Positions 33,211 to 41,534 of a stretch of 64,000 nucleotides of DNA are shown here, piece after piece; the first letter of the stretch is position 1; the number at the start of each line of letters is the position of its first letter. This DNA comes from Paenibacillus auburnensis (lineage in GTDB: Bacteria; Bacillota; Bacilli; Paenibacillales; Paenibacillaceae). Where the stretch lies: NCBI RefSeq assembly GCF_927798115.1, contig NZ_CAKMMG010000004.1:355541-419540 (forward strand), read 5' to 3'. The notes under the pieces were generated by a model, which saw only the letters and a list, made by a program, of their open reading frames with translations, was not told where the DNA came from and did no database searches. Made by a program: the position numbers and the translations under genes.

Positions 33211-34780
33211 ATTTGCGGACCTGCATCAGAACCGGCCGCCGTCCCAGCGTAACCCTGTTTTTGCCGGCGGTCTTGGATATATACAGGGCCTCGTCGGCCT
33301 CACGGTAAAAATCCTCAAAGGTTGCATCACAGCGCTCCGTGAACGCAATGCCGATGCTGACCGTAAGCCTGATCTGAAGTCCGCCTTCCAGCCTGACGAT
33401 ATGTTTCTGCACCTCGGCACGAAAGGTCTCCGCTTCCCTGAGCGCGGCCTCTTCGCTGTCTGCAAAGAAGCATACAGCGAACTCCTCGCCTCCAATCCTG
33501 CCGGCGATTCCGTTATTCCCGTATAGCTTAAGTACCTTTTTGGAGAAATCGACCAGTGCCTGGTCTCCGGCCATATGACCGTATGTATCATTTATTAACT
33601 TGAAATCATCAATGTCAAACAGCAGCAGCGCCTTTCCTGACCCGTCCTGCATGGCATAGTTCTGCACCAGACGCATGAAGTGCCTCCGGTTGTAGAGGCC
33701 CGTGAGATCATCTACAGTCGCCTGGTACAGCAGCTCGCGCTCATACCGCTTTTTCTCACTGAGATCACGGATCACGATCAGCATGCCTACAGCCTGCCCG
33801 TAATTGTTCTCGGTGGCAATCAGAGACAGCCCGTAACAGACGTCGGCCGTGCCGGGAACCTCAATTTCGAACTGCCCTTCAATCTGCTGGTAGTAATACA
33901 CCGCCACTTCCCCGTACTGCTCCAGCAGCATGAAGATATTTTTGCCCACCCATGAGCTGACCTGCCGCTCTGCCAAGGCCGAGAGCATAAGCTCCCCCGC
34001 TTCGTTCACATCAATAATATTGTTGTAGCGGTCTGTCAGCACGATGCCATCCTTCATTTTCTCGACAATTTGCTTCTTCGCCCGGGGGTATAAGGAGAGC
34101 TCTGGATCCCTAAACAAAGAGAAATAGGTTATGAATACAGGCGGCAAATAGGTAAATGCGGTAAATCCGACAACGGTTATCTTGAGCAGCGGAAGTAAAA
34201 AGATAGAGGCGACTGGAATGAAGAGACTGGCCAGCAGCAGCACATTCCATTTGAAATAATATTTCGATGAGCTCTGCAGGGAAACCGCAAGCAGAAAAAC
34301 AGCATACACGCCAAAAAGCTGGTCATAGGCAATCAAGGCCATGTTCAGCACGGTCGGGTGCACTACGATTCCGCTCACGCCCGCCACTGTATTCATGCCC
34401 ACGCTGCTACGCATCAGATGATGGTAAGAGTCTGTAAAGATCAGCAGCACATCCAAAACTACAGGAATACAAATCACTGCAAGCCGCCTGTTCAGCCCCG
34501 CCGAAGAACGCGATACGTAATCTTTGATAACAGCATAAGTAAATATGGTGCTGAGCAGCAGCGGGACCTGCTGAATGTTTCTAAACCACAGCTTGGCCTG
34601 AAAGGAAGCGGAGAGGATCTCTCCGGCCGTAGCCGCAAATATTACGCTGACCAGCAGCATTAAGATCCATAAATAGCGTCTTCCTGGTGTGTTGTGATGC
34701 TTATAAGAGTTGACGCCCATGTAGAGACTTAGAACACTGCCCATAATTAAATAATAGGGATAACCCTGCATCCACGGCAT
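33209..34780 (-). CDS. Diguanylate cyclase: 7TM sensor + PAS + GGDEF
   Basis: 523 residues. About 1-215 is a seven-helix membrane domain of the histidine-kinase N-terminal 7TM type (LWFRNIQQVPLLLSTIFTY; SYHHLMRSS). A PAS domain follows (MKDGIVLTDRYNNIIDVNEAG), then the cyclase (DDLTGLYNRRHFM; LLFDIDDFKLINDTYGHMAGD) with the active GGEEF at 430-434. The inhibitory RxxD site nine residues upstream is replaced by GNNG, so product inhibition should be missing. It makes c-di-GMP from GTP and lies just downstream of an exopolysaccharide operon with a predicted c-di-GMP receptor. Confidence 0.92.
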   Translation of the reverse strand: MPWMQGYPYYLIMGSVLSLYMGVNSYKHHNTPGRRYLWILMLLVSVIFAATAGEILSASFQAKLWFRNIQQVPLLLSTIFTYAVIKDYVSRSSAGLNRRLAVICIPVVLDVLLIFTDSYHHLMRSSVGMNTVAGVSGIVVHPTVLNMALIAYDQLFGVYAVFLLAVSLQSSSKYYFKWNVLLLASLFIPVASIFLLPLLKITVVGFTAFTYLPPVFITYFSLFRDPELSLYPRAKKQIVEKMKDGIVLTDRYNNIIDVNEAGELMLSALAERQVSSWVGKNIFMLLEQYGEVAVYYYQQIEGQFEIEVPGTADVCYGLSLIATENNYGQAVGMLIVIRDLSEKKRYERELLYQATVDDLTGLYNRRHFMRLVQNYAMQDGSGKALLLFDIDDFKLINDTYGHMAGDQALVDFSKKVLKLYGNNGIAGRIGGEEFAVCFFADSEEAALREAETFRAEVQKHIVRLEGGLQIRLTVSIGIAFTERCDATFEDFYREADEALYISKTAGKNRVTLGRRPVLMQVRK

Positions 34781-35229
34781 GTCATATTTCTCCTATTTTT
34801 GTGATAGCCCTGCCTTATTATATCCTACTCTTTTGCACAATTGAACCATTCAGAACAAATGTGTCTTATTTTGGAAGCAGAAAATGTCTAGAATATGCCA
34901 GGGATACACACGAAGACCCTACAGGCAGCCTGTAGAGTCTTCAAAAAGGTGAGAAGTGTTTATTTAGTTATGCCAGTTTCCAATTGCTAGGGGGCTTTTC
35001 CTGAAAACAACCGTCGCCACCCTCGGTTTCGTTTCCATTTCAGATAGTACATGGGTGAATCAACTACCTTTCGGAATACACATTACATGCCGTTCCATCC
35101 GTTAATTGATAATTCCACTTCCCACCTGCTTATTATTACCCGTAAAATACATTGCTTAAACAAAAAAAAAGGATACTGCACCGTCATCACATGACTGCGC
35201 AAGTATCCCTTTTCTGCTGACTGGATCCC
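34781..35229. other. Gap with an isolated hairpin (34912-34942)
   Basis: Besides the cyclase promoter region and the bL31 terminator, it holds a strong stem: GAAGAC/GTCTTC and CTACAGG/CCTGTAG arms within 34912-34942, followed on the plus strand by AAAAAGG, not a T-run. No gene was found. Confidence 0.5.
35162..35213 (-). terminator. Terminator of the bL31 gene
   Basis: GGATACT/AGTATCC closing stem (35171-35177, 35202-35208) with TGC/GCA and TCAT/ATGA inner pairs; nine T follow on the minus strand. Confidence 0.85.
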
Positions 35230-35478
35230 TTATTTCTTCTGGGCCAACCGTTGTTTGAACTTGTCCACACGGCCGCCAGTTTCTGCATCTCTCTGTTTGC
35301 CTGTATAGAAAGGGTGCGATGCGGAGCTTGCGTCCACACGGATCACCGGATACGTGTTGCCGTCTTCCCATTCCATTGTTTCGCCGGATGACTTAGTGGA
35401 TGAGCTCAAGAACTTGAAGCCCACGCTGGCATCCAGGAAAATGACCTGGTTCACTCTTGGGTGTATTCCTTCTTTCAT
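35230..35478 (-). CDS. rpmE2: Ribosomal protein bL31, zinc-free type B
   Basis: ATG 35478 follows GGAAGGAGG, giving 82 residues: MKEGIHPRVNQVIFLD, FKFLSSSTKSS, and SSASHPFYTGKQRDAETGGRVDKF. The CxxC zinc ligands of type A are absent and there is no cysteine, so this is the C-minus paralogue used when zinc is scarce, releasing zinc from the type A protein. A Zur-like box is upstream. Confidence 0.97.
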   Translation of the reverse strand: MKEGIHPRVNQVIFLDASVGFKFLSSSTKSSGETMEWEDGNTYPVIRVDASSASHPFYTGKQRDAETGGRVDKFKQRLAQKK

Positions 35479-35563
35479 AGTGATAACCTCCTTCCCGAAA
35501 ACATTGTCTATATTCATATGAAGCCATCTCTAGGTCTATTGATACTAAGCTTTAGACGAAGGG

Positions 35564-35585
35564 AAATGCGTAAATCTTACGATTT
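35564..35585. promoter_or_regulatory. Zur box before rpmE2
   Basis: Minus strand AAATCGTAAGATTTACG followed by CATTT closely follows the Bacillus Zur consensus (AAATCGTAAT-N-ATTACGATTT) apart from one inserted base in the right half. It lies about 86-107 bases before the start. Confidence 0.65.
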
Positions 35586-35695
35586 TCCACACCTCTTCAT
35601 CATACGCGCTCTCCTCCCGGGAGTCAACCTAAGCCCGATTTTAGGGAATGCGTATATTCTTTACTAATAAATCTGCTCCTATTCACTAGGGCAGC

Positions 35696-36550
35696 TTACA
35701 CATCATACTCCAATTGTTTTTTAGTCTGCACAATGAAATCCAGCGGATTCTCGATCGTCTCGGCCTCATACTGTACAGCTCCGATCTTCAGCCCCAGATT
35801 CACCTTGTATTTGCCGGAGAATTCATGCTCATTCAATTCCTGGAGCTTGTATTTAATCCGTTCGATCACGATTTTGGCTCCCTCACGGTCCGTAAAGAGC
35901 AGCAGCCCCCAGGTAGCCTCCTCCTTATCCAGCAAGTACAGCGCATCATTAGTGCGGATGCTGGACTGGCTGAGCTGGGAGACGTCATAAATCGCGTCAG
36001 ACAGCTGATCCTCTGGAATCAGACGGCGGATCTCGCTCCAATACTTCACCTTGATGACGAGCAGTGTGAGGGGAATCCCGTAGCGGGTGGAAATCCCCGT
36101 AAACAGGCTGGCATCCTTCTGAAAAGAAATGCTGTTCCGCAGGTCGGTGTTCTCATCAACGGTAGCGAGATTAGCCGTCGTCTTCTTCAGACGTTCATTC
36201 TCGGCCTCCAGCTCCCGTGAGCTGGACGTGAAGATCCACAGCACCACCGTAATCAGCGGAACCATGATCAGCCAGAAATACGTGCTGATGCCAATCGTCT
36301 CTCCCCGCGACACGGTCTGATAGACGATGAAGAAGCCATAACCGAAGATAAAGGCGAGATTCAGCGCCAGACCGGCAGTCACCGTGGTGAAATAGGTTAC
36401 GAGCGCCAGAATAAACGCGATATTCAGAATGATAATATTCTGGATATAATCATTGCCCGAGCCGGCGATAAACACAATACAGATGAACACCAGCACAAGA
36501 AATCCAAGGAACCCCAGATCGGAGACCAGACTGCTGCGGTTACGTCTCAT
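35696..36550 (-). CDS. ydaK: YdaK-like membrane c-di-GMP receptor with degenerate GGDEF domain
   Basis: ATG 36550 preceded by GGTGA is preferred over GTG 36562; 284 residues. Four membrane helices within about 10-107, a coiled coil (SSSRELEAENERLKKTT) and a GGDEF-fold domain (SFQKDASLFTGISTRYG). The active motif reads DKEEA (208-212) instead of GGDEF, but RTND (199-202) keeps the RxxD inhibitory-site motif at the canonical five-residue distance. This predicts a catalytically dead protein that binds c-di-GMP, as in B. subtilis YdaK and Listeria PssE, and activates the polysaccharide synthase. Last gene of the operon, overlapping the BcsB-like gene by 11 bases. Confidence 0.85.
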   Translation of the reverse strand: MRRNRSSLVSDLGFLGFLVLVFICIVFIAGSGNDYIQNIIILNIAFILALVTYFTTVTAGLALNLAFIFGYGFFIVYQTVSRGETIGISTYFWLIMVPLITVVLWIFTSSSRELEAENERLKKTTANLATVDENTDLRNSISFQKDASLFTGISTRYGIPLTLLVIKVKYWSEIRRLIPEDQLSDAIYDVSQLSQSSIRTNDALYLLDKEEATWGLLLFTDREGAKIVIERIKYKLQELNEHEFSGKYKVNLGLKIGAVQYEAETIENPLDFIVQTKKQLEYDV

Positions 36551-38636
36551 GTCTATCACCACGTTTCTTCATATGTTTGCGGAGTAGCAGAAGCAGCGCT
36601 ACAAGAACGAGGGCAACCACAAGCACCACGGCAATGACGAAACCAAGCACATCACTACGCTCCACGATTTGCGATAGTGCGGAGTCTGGTTCTGCCCCCG
36701 TAACTTTCTTGAACCGGTACGCGCTGACGTTTCCGTCCTTATCCGCTACCACACCGTCACCATAGACCTTCCACTTGTCCTTTTCGCTGGCAATCAGCTT
36801 GGAAGCCAGGTAATAATCCCCGGAGTTCACCGCTGTTACCGCCATAAGTCCGCGGCCGCTTTCGTAGGGGGAATCCACCAGCTGCAAAGTTCCAATCTCT
36901 GCCCCGTACTGCTCTTCAATGCTCATTTTTTCATTGGAAACTAGCGTTGCTCCATCCTTGCTGTACCTGAAATACAGCTTGTCGTTGCTGTCCCGGATGA
37001 CCTTGTTGTTCTTATAAGAGCCGATGGCCAGGATATTGTTGTTCTTCAGATTGTCCGCGCTGACCTCATCCGTGTAATAATGAATGTCTCCGGTATTCCC
37101 ACTCGTATATTGACCCAGCAGATTAAAAACATTCGCCAGACTCTGATACGTATAGTCATCCATCTCCTGCGGAAGAACTACGGCTACATGGTTATAGATT
37201 CCATCACGCAGGAACGGGTACGGGTAATTGTTAAACAGCAGATCCGTACGATCCTTAGTATTCAGATGCAGCAGCGATTCCTTGCCGATATACGCCCAGG
37301 GCATCTGCTCTGTATTCGGCGTGCAGACTGCACTCTGCATTTCCAGATCAAAGGCTACCTTCACCGAGAAGTTCCCGGAAATCCCCAGGTTCTGCGGCAC
37401 CGTCAAGGTTAGTGTGTCGCCATTCGCCAGCTCCTTCGTCAGCTTTTTGCTGCCGATCGGCGTATCATTGATGCTTACCGTAACGAGTGAACGGGCAAAA
37501 TCTAGATTCTCCGCATAGCGGAAATCGAGACTGATTTTCCCGGAATCGGCAATCGAACGGTTGGACGGCAAAGAGACAAAATACGTCTGCTCCCGGTGGT
37601 TCGGCCCAGATAACTTATCGCCGGTCTCCGTGAGCGCCACATCCGAACTGATGACATAAGCCGGCTCGTTCACTTCTGTGGCATCATCAATCACCTTCAA
37701 ATCACTATTCATCTGACTCATCAGTCCGGTGCTTGCAGCCATTCTCCCAGCCTTGATGAGCAGATTCTCGTCCTTCGAGGTTACTACCAGCGTAGGCAGG
37801 GTATCCTTGTTCACCAGCTGGATCAGCGCATGTGTCGCCAGATCCTCCGTCCCGCTTAGCAGCTGCTTCAGTTCACCCGGCACATGGTCGTACATGGCGA
37901 CCAGCACCACCGCATTCTTGTCTTGCACGGAATCCTCCCGGTAAGGCAGCATTCCGATCGTCTTATCCGTCAGGGCATTCTCTTTGGCAAATCCCGACAG
38001 GGCATAGGTGGCTGATTCCAGCTCAGCACTGCTGGCATTCTCCGGCACCGTCATCAGACTCTTATTGCTCTTTACGGTATCTATTCCGGAGAACCGTTCA
38101 CTGAAATCACGGATGCCCCCGGTCAGTGCTTTGGAAGTATAGGTCACGGCAATACCCGAAGTATTGAAAAAGTGCAGCCAGTTATCTGGCGAGTTGTCCA
38201 CATAACACACCTGATTATTGTCCCCGGCCGTCTTGAGATCGCCCTGCAGGGTGAGTGTGTTGCTGTCTTCTTTCAGAAAAGCCTTAGGCGCAGGAATACT
38301 CAATATCTGCTCCCCGTTATTGCTTGGAGAAGGACGGAACGAGTAAAAGGGCGTGCCGTTTAGCGACAGGGTTATACTTGACTGCTGGTCCTTCGTAATC
38401 TGCGAGACTTGAAAATGCAGATTGATCTTCACACTGTTCACATTCCAGTAATCCATTACCGAAAAATACTGCTGCTGCACCTCTCCGCCCGAGAGCGAAG
38501 TGTCGGTGCCTGTAAAGGAGGTCTCATACGTCAGTTTGCCAGCTCCGGGAGGTGCAGCGGCGGCAGCGGCTGCCGGAAGCTGAATCAGGACAAGGGAGAG
38601 GCAGAGCGCCCATATCATCATCTGTTTTTTTATCAT
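36540..38636 (-). CDS. ydaN: BcsB-like exopolysaccharide synthase subunit (YdaN-type)
   Basis: 698 residues with AGGAGATACAGAAG before ATG. Signal peptide (MIKKQMMIWALCLSLVLIQ), then repeated jelly-roll and flavodoxin-like modules of the cellulose synthase regulatory subunit: FSVMDYWNVNSVKINLHFQVS, NTLTLQGDLKTAG-type and ISLDFRYAENLDFARSLVTVSI segments, and a single C-terminal helix followed by RKHMKKRGDR. It would form the extracytoplasmic part of the synthase together with the GT2 protein encoded immediately upstream. Confidence 0.88.
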   Translation of the reverse strand: MIKKQMMIWALCLSLVLIQLPAAAAAAAPPGAGKLTYETSFTGTDTSLSGGEVQQQYFSVMDYWNVNSVKINLHFQVSQITKDQQSSITLSLNGTPFYSFRPSPSNNGEQILSIPAPKAFLKEDSNTLTLQGDLKTAGDNNQVCYVDNSPDNWLHFFNTSGIAVTYTSKALTGGIRDFSERFSGIDTVKSNKSLMTVPENASSAELESATYALSGFAKENALTDKTIGMLPYREDSVQDKNAVVLVAMYDHVPGELKQLLSGTEDLATHALIQLVNKDTLPTLVVTSKDENLLIKAGRMAASTGLMSQMNSDLKVIDDATEVNEPAYVISSDVALTETGDKLSGPNHREQTYFVSLPSNRSIADSGKISLDFRYAENLDFARSLVTVSINDTPIGSKKLTKELANGDTLTLTVPQNLGISGNFSVKVAFDLEMQSAVCTPNTEQMPWAYIGKESLLHLNTKDRTDLLFNNYPYPFLRDGIYNHVAVVLPQEMDDYTYQSLANVFNLLGQYTSGNTGDIHYYTDEVSADNLKNNNILAIGSYKNNKVIRDSNDKLYFRYSKDGATLVSNEKMSIEEQYGAEIGTLQLVDSPYESGRGLMAVTAVNSGDYYLASKLIASEKDKWKVYGDGVVADKDGNVSAYRFKKVTGAEPDSALSQIVERSDVLGFVIAVVLVVALVLVALLLLLRKHMKKRGDRHET

Positions 38637-38678
38637 CTTCTGTATCTCCTGTATGTCTTATTTCTCTTCCTCCGGCCT

Positions 38679-39929
38679 TTAATAGCGCTCGGTTTTATAC
38701 CATTTCGCTTCCCGTTTGAAGATGACATCCTTGAGGTAGTTGTACATTCCATAGGCGGCGACAACCATCCACAGCTGGCAGTACGAGACATACATCAGCA
38801 GAATGATCCAAAAGTTCGACAGGCTCATCTCGCCCTTCTCTGTGGTAAGCGTGACGAAGATCCCCACTACGAACAGCACAATGGCCAGCAGCCATAGAAA
38901 ACTGCTTAGTCCGGCAATCGTCGTATGAACATATCCCATCGCATGCAGCACAAGCAGCAGATCGGAGGTGATCAGCGAGATTAGCAGCAGGAAGTAGATC
39001 GACACGTAATAAAGAATATCAAACCGGATCTTGGACGCCGTCCGGTCGAACAGCAGCGGCAGGTTTTTGACAATGACATAGACATTCCCCTTCGCCCAGC
39101 GGGTCCGCTGCTTGAACCAGACCTTCACGGTCTGCGGCTCCTGCTCCCAGGTGACTGACTTCGGCTGGAACTTGATCCGGTAGCCCATCATATAGATCCG
39201 GAAGCTGATTTCGGTATCCTCGGCAATTGCTTTGACGTCCCAGCCGCCGATGGCTTCCACAATCGATCTGCGCATAATAAAGTTCGTTCCGGGAATCGTG
39301 CATAGCTTGAACAGCTTCCACCGCCCCGCCTGCGCCATCCATTGAAACGAGAGCGTCTCTATATTAATAAACCGTGTGAGCAGACTGGCATCACGATTGC
39401 GGGTTCTGAACTTGCCGATAACGGCGCCGAGGCTTGAATCTGACACAATCTCAGCAACCAGATATTTCAGTGCCGTCCGCTCCGGCGTATTATCGGCATC
39501 ATAAATGGCAATCAGCTCGCCTCTGCTGCGGGCAAATCCGATGTTGAGCGCATTGGACTTTCCTTTGCCGCCAGTGACAGAATCGGTGTTGATGACCAGC
39601 AGATTACGCTGAGGGTTCCGTTCCTGTATATTTCCCAGCAGCTGGGCGCTGTTATCCGAAGAGTTATCATTAATGACGATGATCTCATAACGGTCATGCG
39701 GGTAATCAAGCGCCAGCAGGGATTCCACGGTTTTGCTGATGACCACACCCTCATTGTGCGCGGGAACCATGATGGTCACGAACGGATACTCGCCCTTAAT
39801 CTCAGGGACACCCTCATTCTCCGTTTGAATGTAATACAAATATCCGGCTATAATCAGGGCCACATTTACCAGCAGCAGCGACCAGATACAGATCACCGCA
39901 ATCACCATCAGCACGTCTGAGATCGTCAT
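38679..39929 (-). CDS. ydaM: Processive family 2 glycosyltransferase (YdaM-type)
   Basis: 416 residues, AAGGAGAACAAC before ATG. One N-terminal and about four C-terminal helices flank a GT-A domain with the full processive signature: IVINDNSSDNS, IYDADNTPE, AIAEDTEISFR (TED-like) and QRTRW (QxxRW). No PilZ domain is present, so c-di-GMP control must come through the receptor encoded two genes downstream. It polymerises and exports a beta-linked polysaccharide; the sugar cannot be told from sequence. Confidence 0.92.
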   Translation of the reverse strand: MTISDVLMVIAVICIWSLLLVNVALIIAGYLYYIQTENEGVPEIKGEYPFVTIMVPAHNEGVVISKTVESLLALDYPHDRYEIIVINDNSSDNSAQLLGNIQERNPQRNLLVINTDSVTGGKGKSNALNIGFARSRGELIAIYDADNTPERTALKYLVAEIVSDSSLGAVIGKFRTRNRDASLLTRFINIETLSFQWMAQAGRWKLFKLCTIPGTNFIMRRSIVEAIGGWDVKAIAEDTEISFRIYMMGYRIKFQPKSVTWEQEPQTVKVWFKQRTRWAKGNVYVIVKNLPLLFDRTASKIRFDILYYVSIYFLLLISLITSDLLLVLHAMGYVHTTIAGLSSFLWLLAIVLFVVGIFVTLTTEKGEMSLSNFWIILLMYVSYCQLWMVVAAYGMYNYLKDVIFKREAKWYKTERY

Positions 39930-39956
39930 GTTGTTCTCCTTATGCGTAAAAATTGT

Positions 39957-41534
39957 TCATTTCAGGTATTTCTTCCGGTACAGCCTGTAGCCGACCGTGA
40001 GCAGTCCCCCGAAGAGCAGAAGCGCGACGGTAATCACTACGATGAAAAATTTGCTTTGCACACTGAACAATGTCTTGAAGCTTTTGAACTGCTCTTCTTT
40101 GTATTGATAATCACTGCTGACAATTTCCGGTACATAGTCAATATTGAGCGTGCTGCCGTTCACTTTAACAACGCCATCCGCGGAGCTTACAGTGTTCGTA
40201 TCCGTAGCTACCGTATGGCCAGCCTGCTTATAATCGGCAAAGGTAATCCATAAGTCGTCCAAAGTCTGCAGCAATAGCGAAAGTCCAGCCTCATCCTCCG
40301 GAAGATTCACTGTCACCGCAGCATCCATCGGCAGCTGCGGCATGGCCTTCCCCTCGTGCTTCAGGCTCTGCAGAAACTCCGGCGTTATGCTGTACAGCGA
40401 GGAGGCAAAGCTTGCGGAGACGTTGGTCTCTTCCATATGAATAACGTTCTCGTCCGGAAACAGCACCACGGAGTCAAAATAACCCATGCCAGCTGCAGCA
40501 TATTCCTTGTCGTAGGTCCAGAAGGCTTCCGCACCCATGCCGAGCGGTGCTACGCCGTTCTCGGCCAGCAGATTAATGAACCCGCTCATCTTGCCGCCGA
40601 GCGTATGATCACTGCTGTTAATGGAGGGCATCAGGGCCGGAGCATTGACCAGAATGCTTCCGTTCTTCGCCTGAACCACCTTGAGCGCCTTCAAATACCG
40701 CTGCATGGCTGGAAAATCCGTGTTGCTGAATACCGGACGCACACTGGCGGTGAAGGGGATACCCGCCTCATACAGACGGCCGGCCAGTTCTTCCAGCAGC
40801 GCCAGATCGGAGAACGGATAAATTTCCTTAATAACGAGAAAAGGTCCGGCTGCGGGAGCAGCCCTCAGCCAATCCTTCAGCACAGCAGCTGCCGCCAGCC
40901 TACTAACATTGCCTTCCTCCAGGTAAGGAATATATGTGAAGTTGCCGGAGCTAACAGCATACGGAACCACGCGGCCGCTGCTCTTCAAGAACAGGCTGCC
41001 ATATTCCCGCTCTGCCTTACTGGAAGTAATATAAGGCACCTGAAGCAGCTTAAGATCCTCAGAGCGGAACGCCCCGGCCGTAAGCGTTGCACTCTCCTCC
41101 TCCGCCAGTCCGGTGGACAGCTGCAAGGCCTGCTCCAGCCTGGCCGGAGGCTGATAGCCAATATGCAAATATTGTCCGTTGTACTGCTCTAAGTCTTCCA
41201 TATACGGCTTATTCTGAGACAGCATCAGATCAGGCGCATTGATAACGGTTATGACGCTTGGGAACACTGTCATCATTCCCTGCTCATAGCGGTCCAGCGC
41301 GGCCACTGTGACCTGCACATGATACGCGGCCAGCTGGCGCTGCACTTCCCGCACATTGCCTTCCCGCGGGGTTCCCGCTGCCAGGCTGTCATACAGCAGC
41401 AGAACCTTGGGCTGCTGCACGGCGGACTGCGCTTCGGCGGCAGCGTGAGCCGGGACAGCCGGCTGGACGAATACAGCTATAATCAGCAGCAGCGCCACCA
41501 GCAGCGTGAGCCCGGCATCCTTATGCCGGCTCAT
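39957..41534 (-). CDS. ydaL: DUF2334 protein (YdaL-type)
   Basis: 525 residues, signal peptide (LLVALLLIIAVFVQPAVPAHA) and C-terminal membrane helix (FIVVITVALLLFGGLLTVGY). The middle carries the DUF2334 polysaccharide-deacetylase-like fold: VLLLYDSLAAGT, LVIKEIYPFSDLALLEELAGRL, IPFTASVRPVF. Probably modifies or trims the exported polymer outside the membrane. Its start overlaps the preceding stop by 4 bases, showing translational coupling. Confidence 0.87.
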   Translation of the reverse strand: MSRHKDAGLTLLVALLLIIAVFVQPAVPAHAAAEAQSAVQQPKVLLLYDSLAAGTPREGNVREVQRQLAAYHVQVTVAALDRYEQGMMTVFPSVITVINAPDLMLSQNKPYMEDLEQYNGQYLHIGYQPPARLEQALQLSTGLAEEESATLTAGAFRSEDLKLLQVPYITSSKAEREYGSLFLKSSGRVVPYAVSSGNFTYIPYLEEGNVSRLAAAAVLKDWLRAAPAAGPFLVIKEIYPFSDLALLEELAGRLYEAGIPFTASVRPVFSNTDFPAMQRYLKALKVVQAKNGSILVNAPALMPSINSSDHTLGGKMSGFINLLAENGVAPLGMGAEAFWTYDKEYAAAGMGYFDSVVLFPDENVIHMEETNVSASFASSLYSITPEFLQSLKHEGKAMPQLPMDAAVTVNLPEDEAGLSLLLQTLDDLWITFADYKQAGHTVATDTNTVSSADGVVKVNGSTLNIDYVPEIVSSDYQYKEEQFKSFKTLFSVQSKFFIVVITVALLLFGGLLTVGYRLYRKKYLK

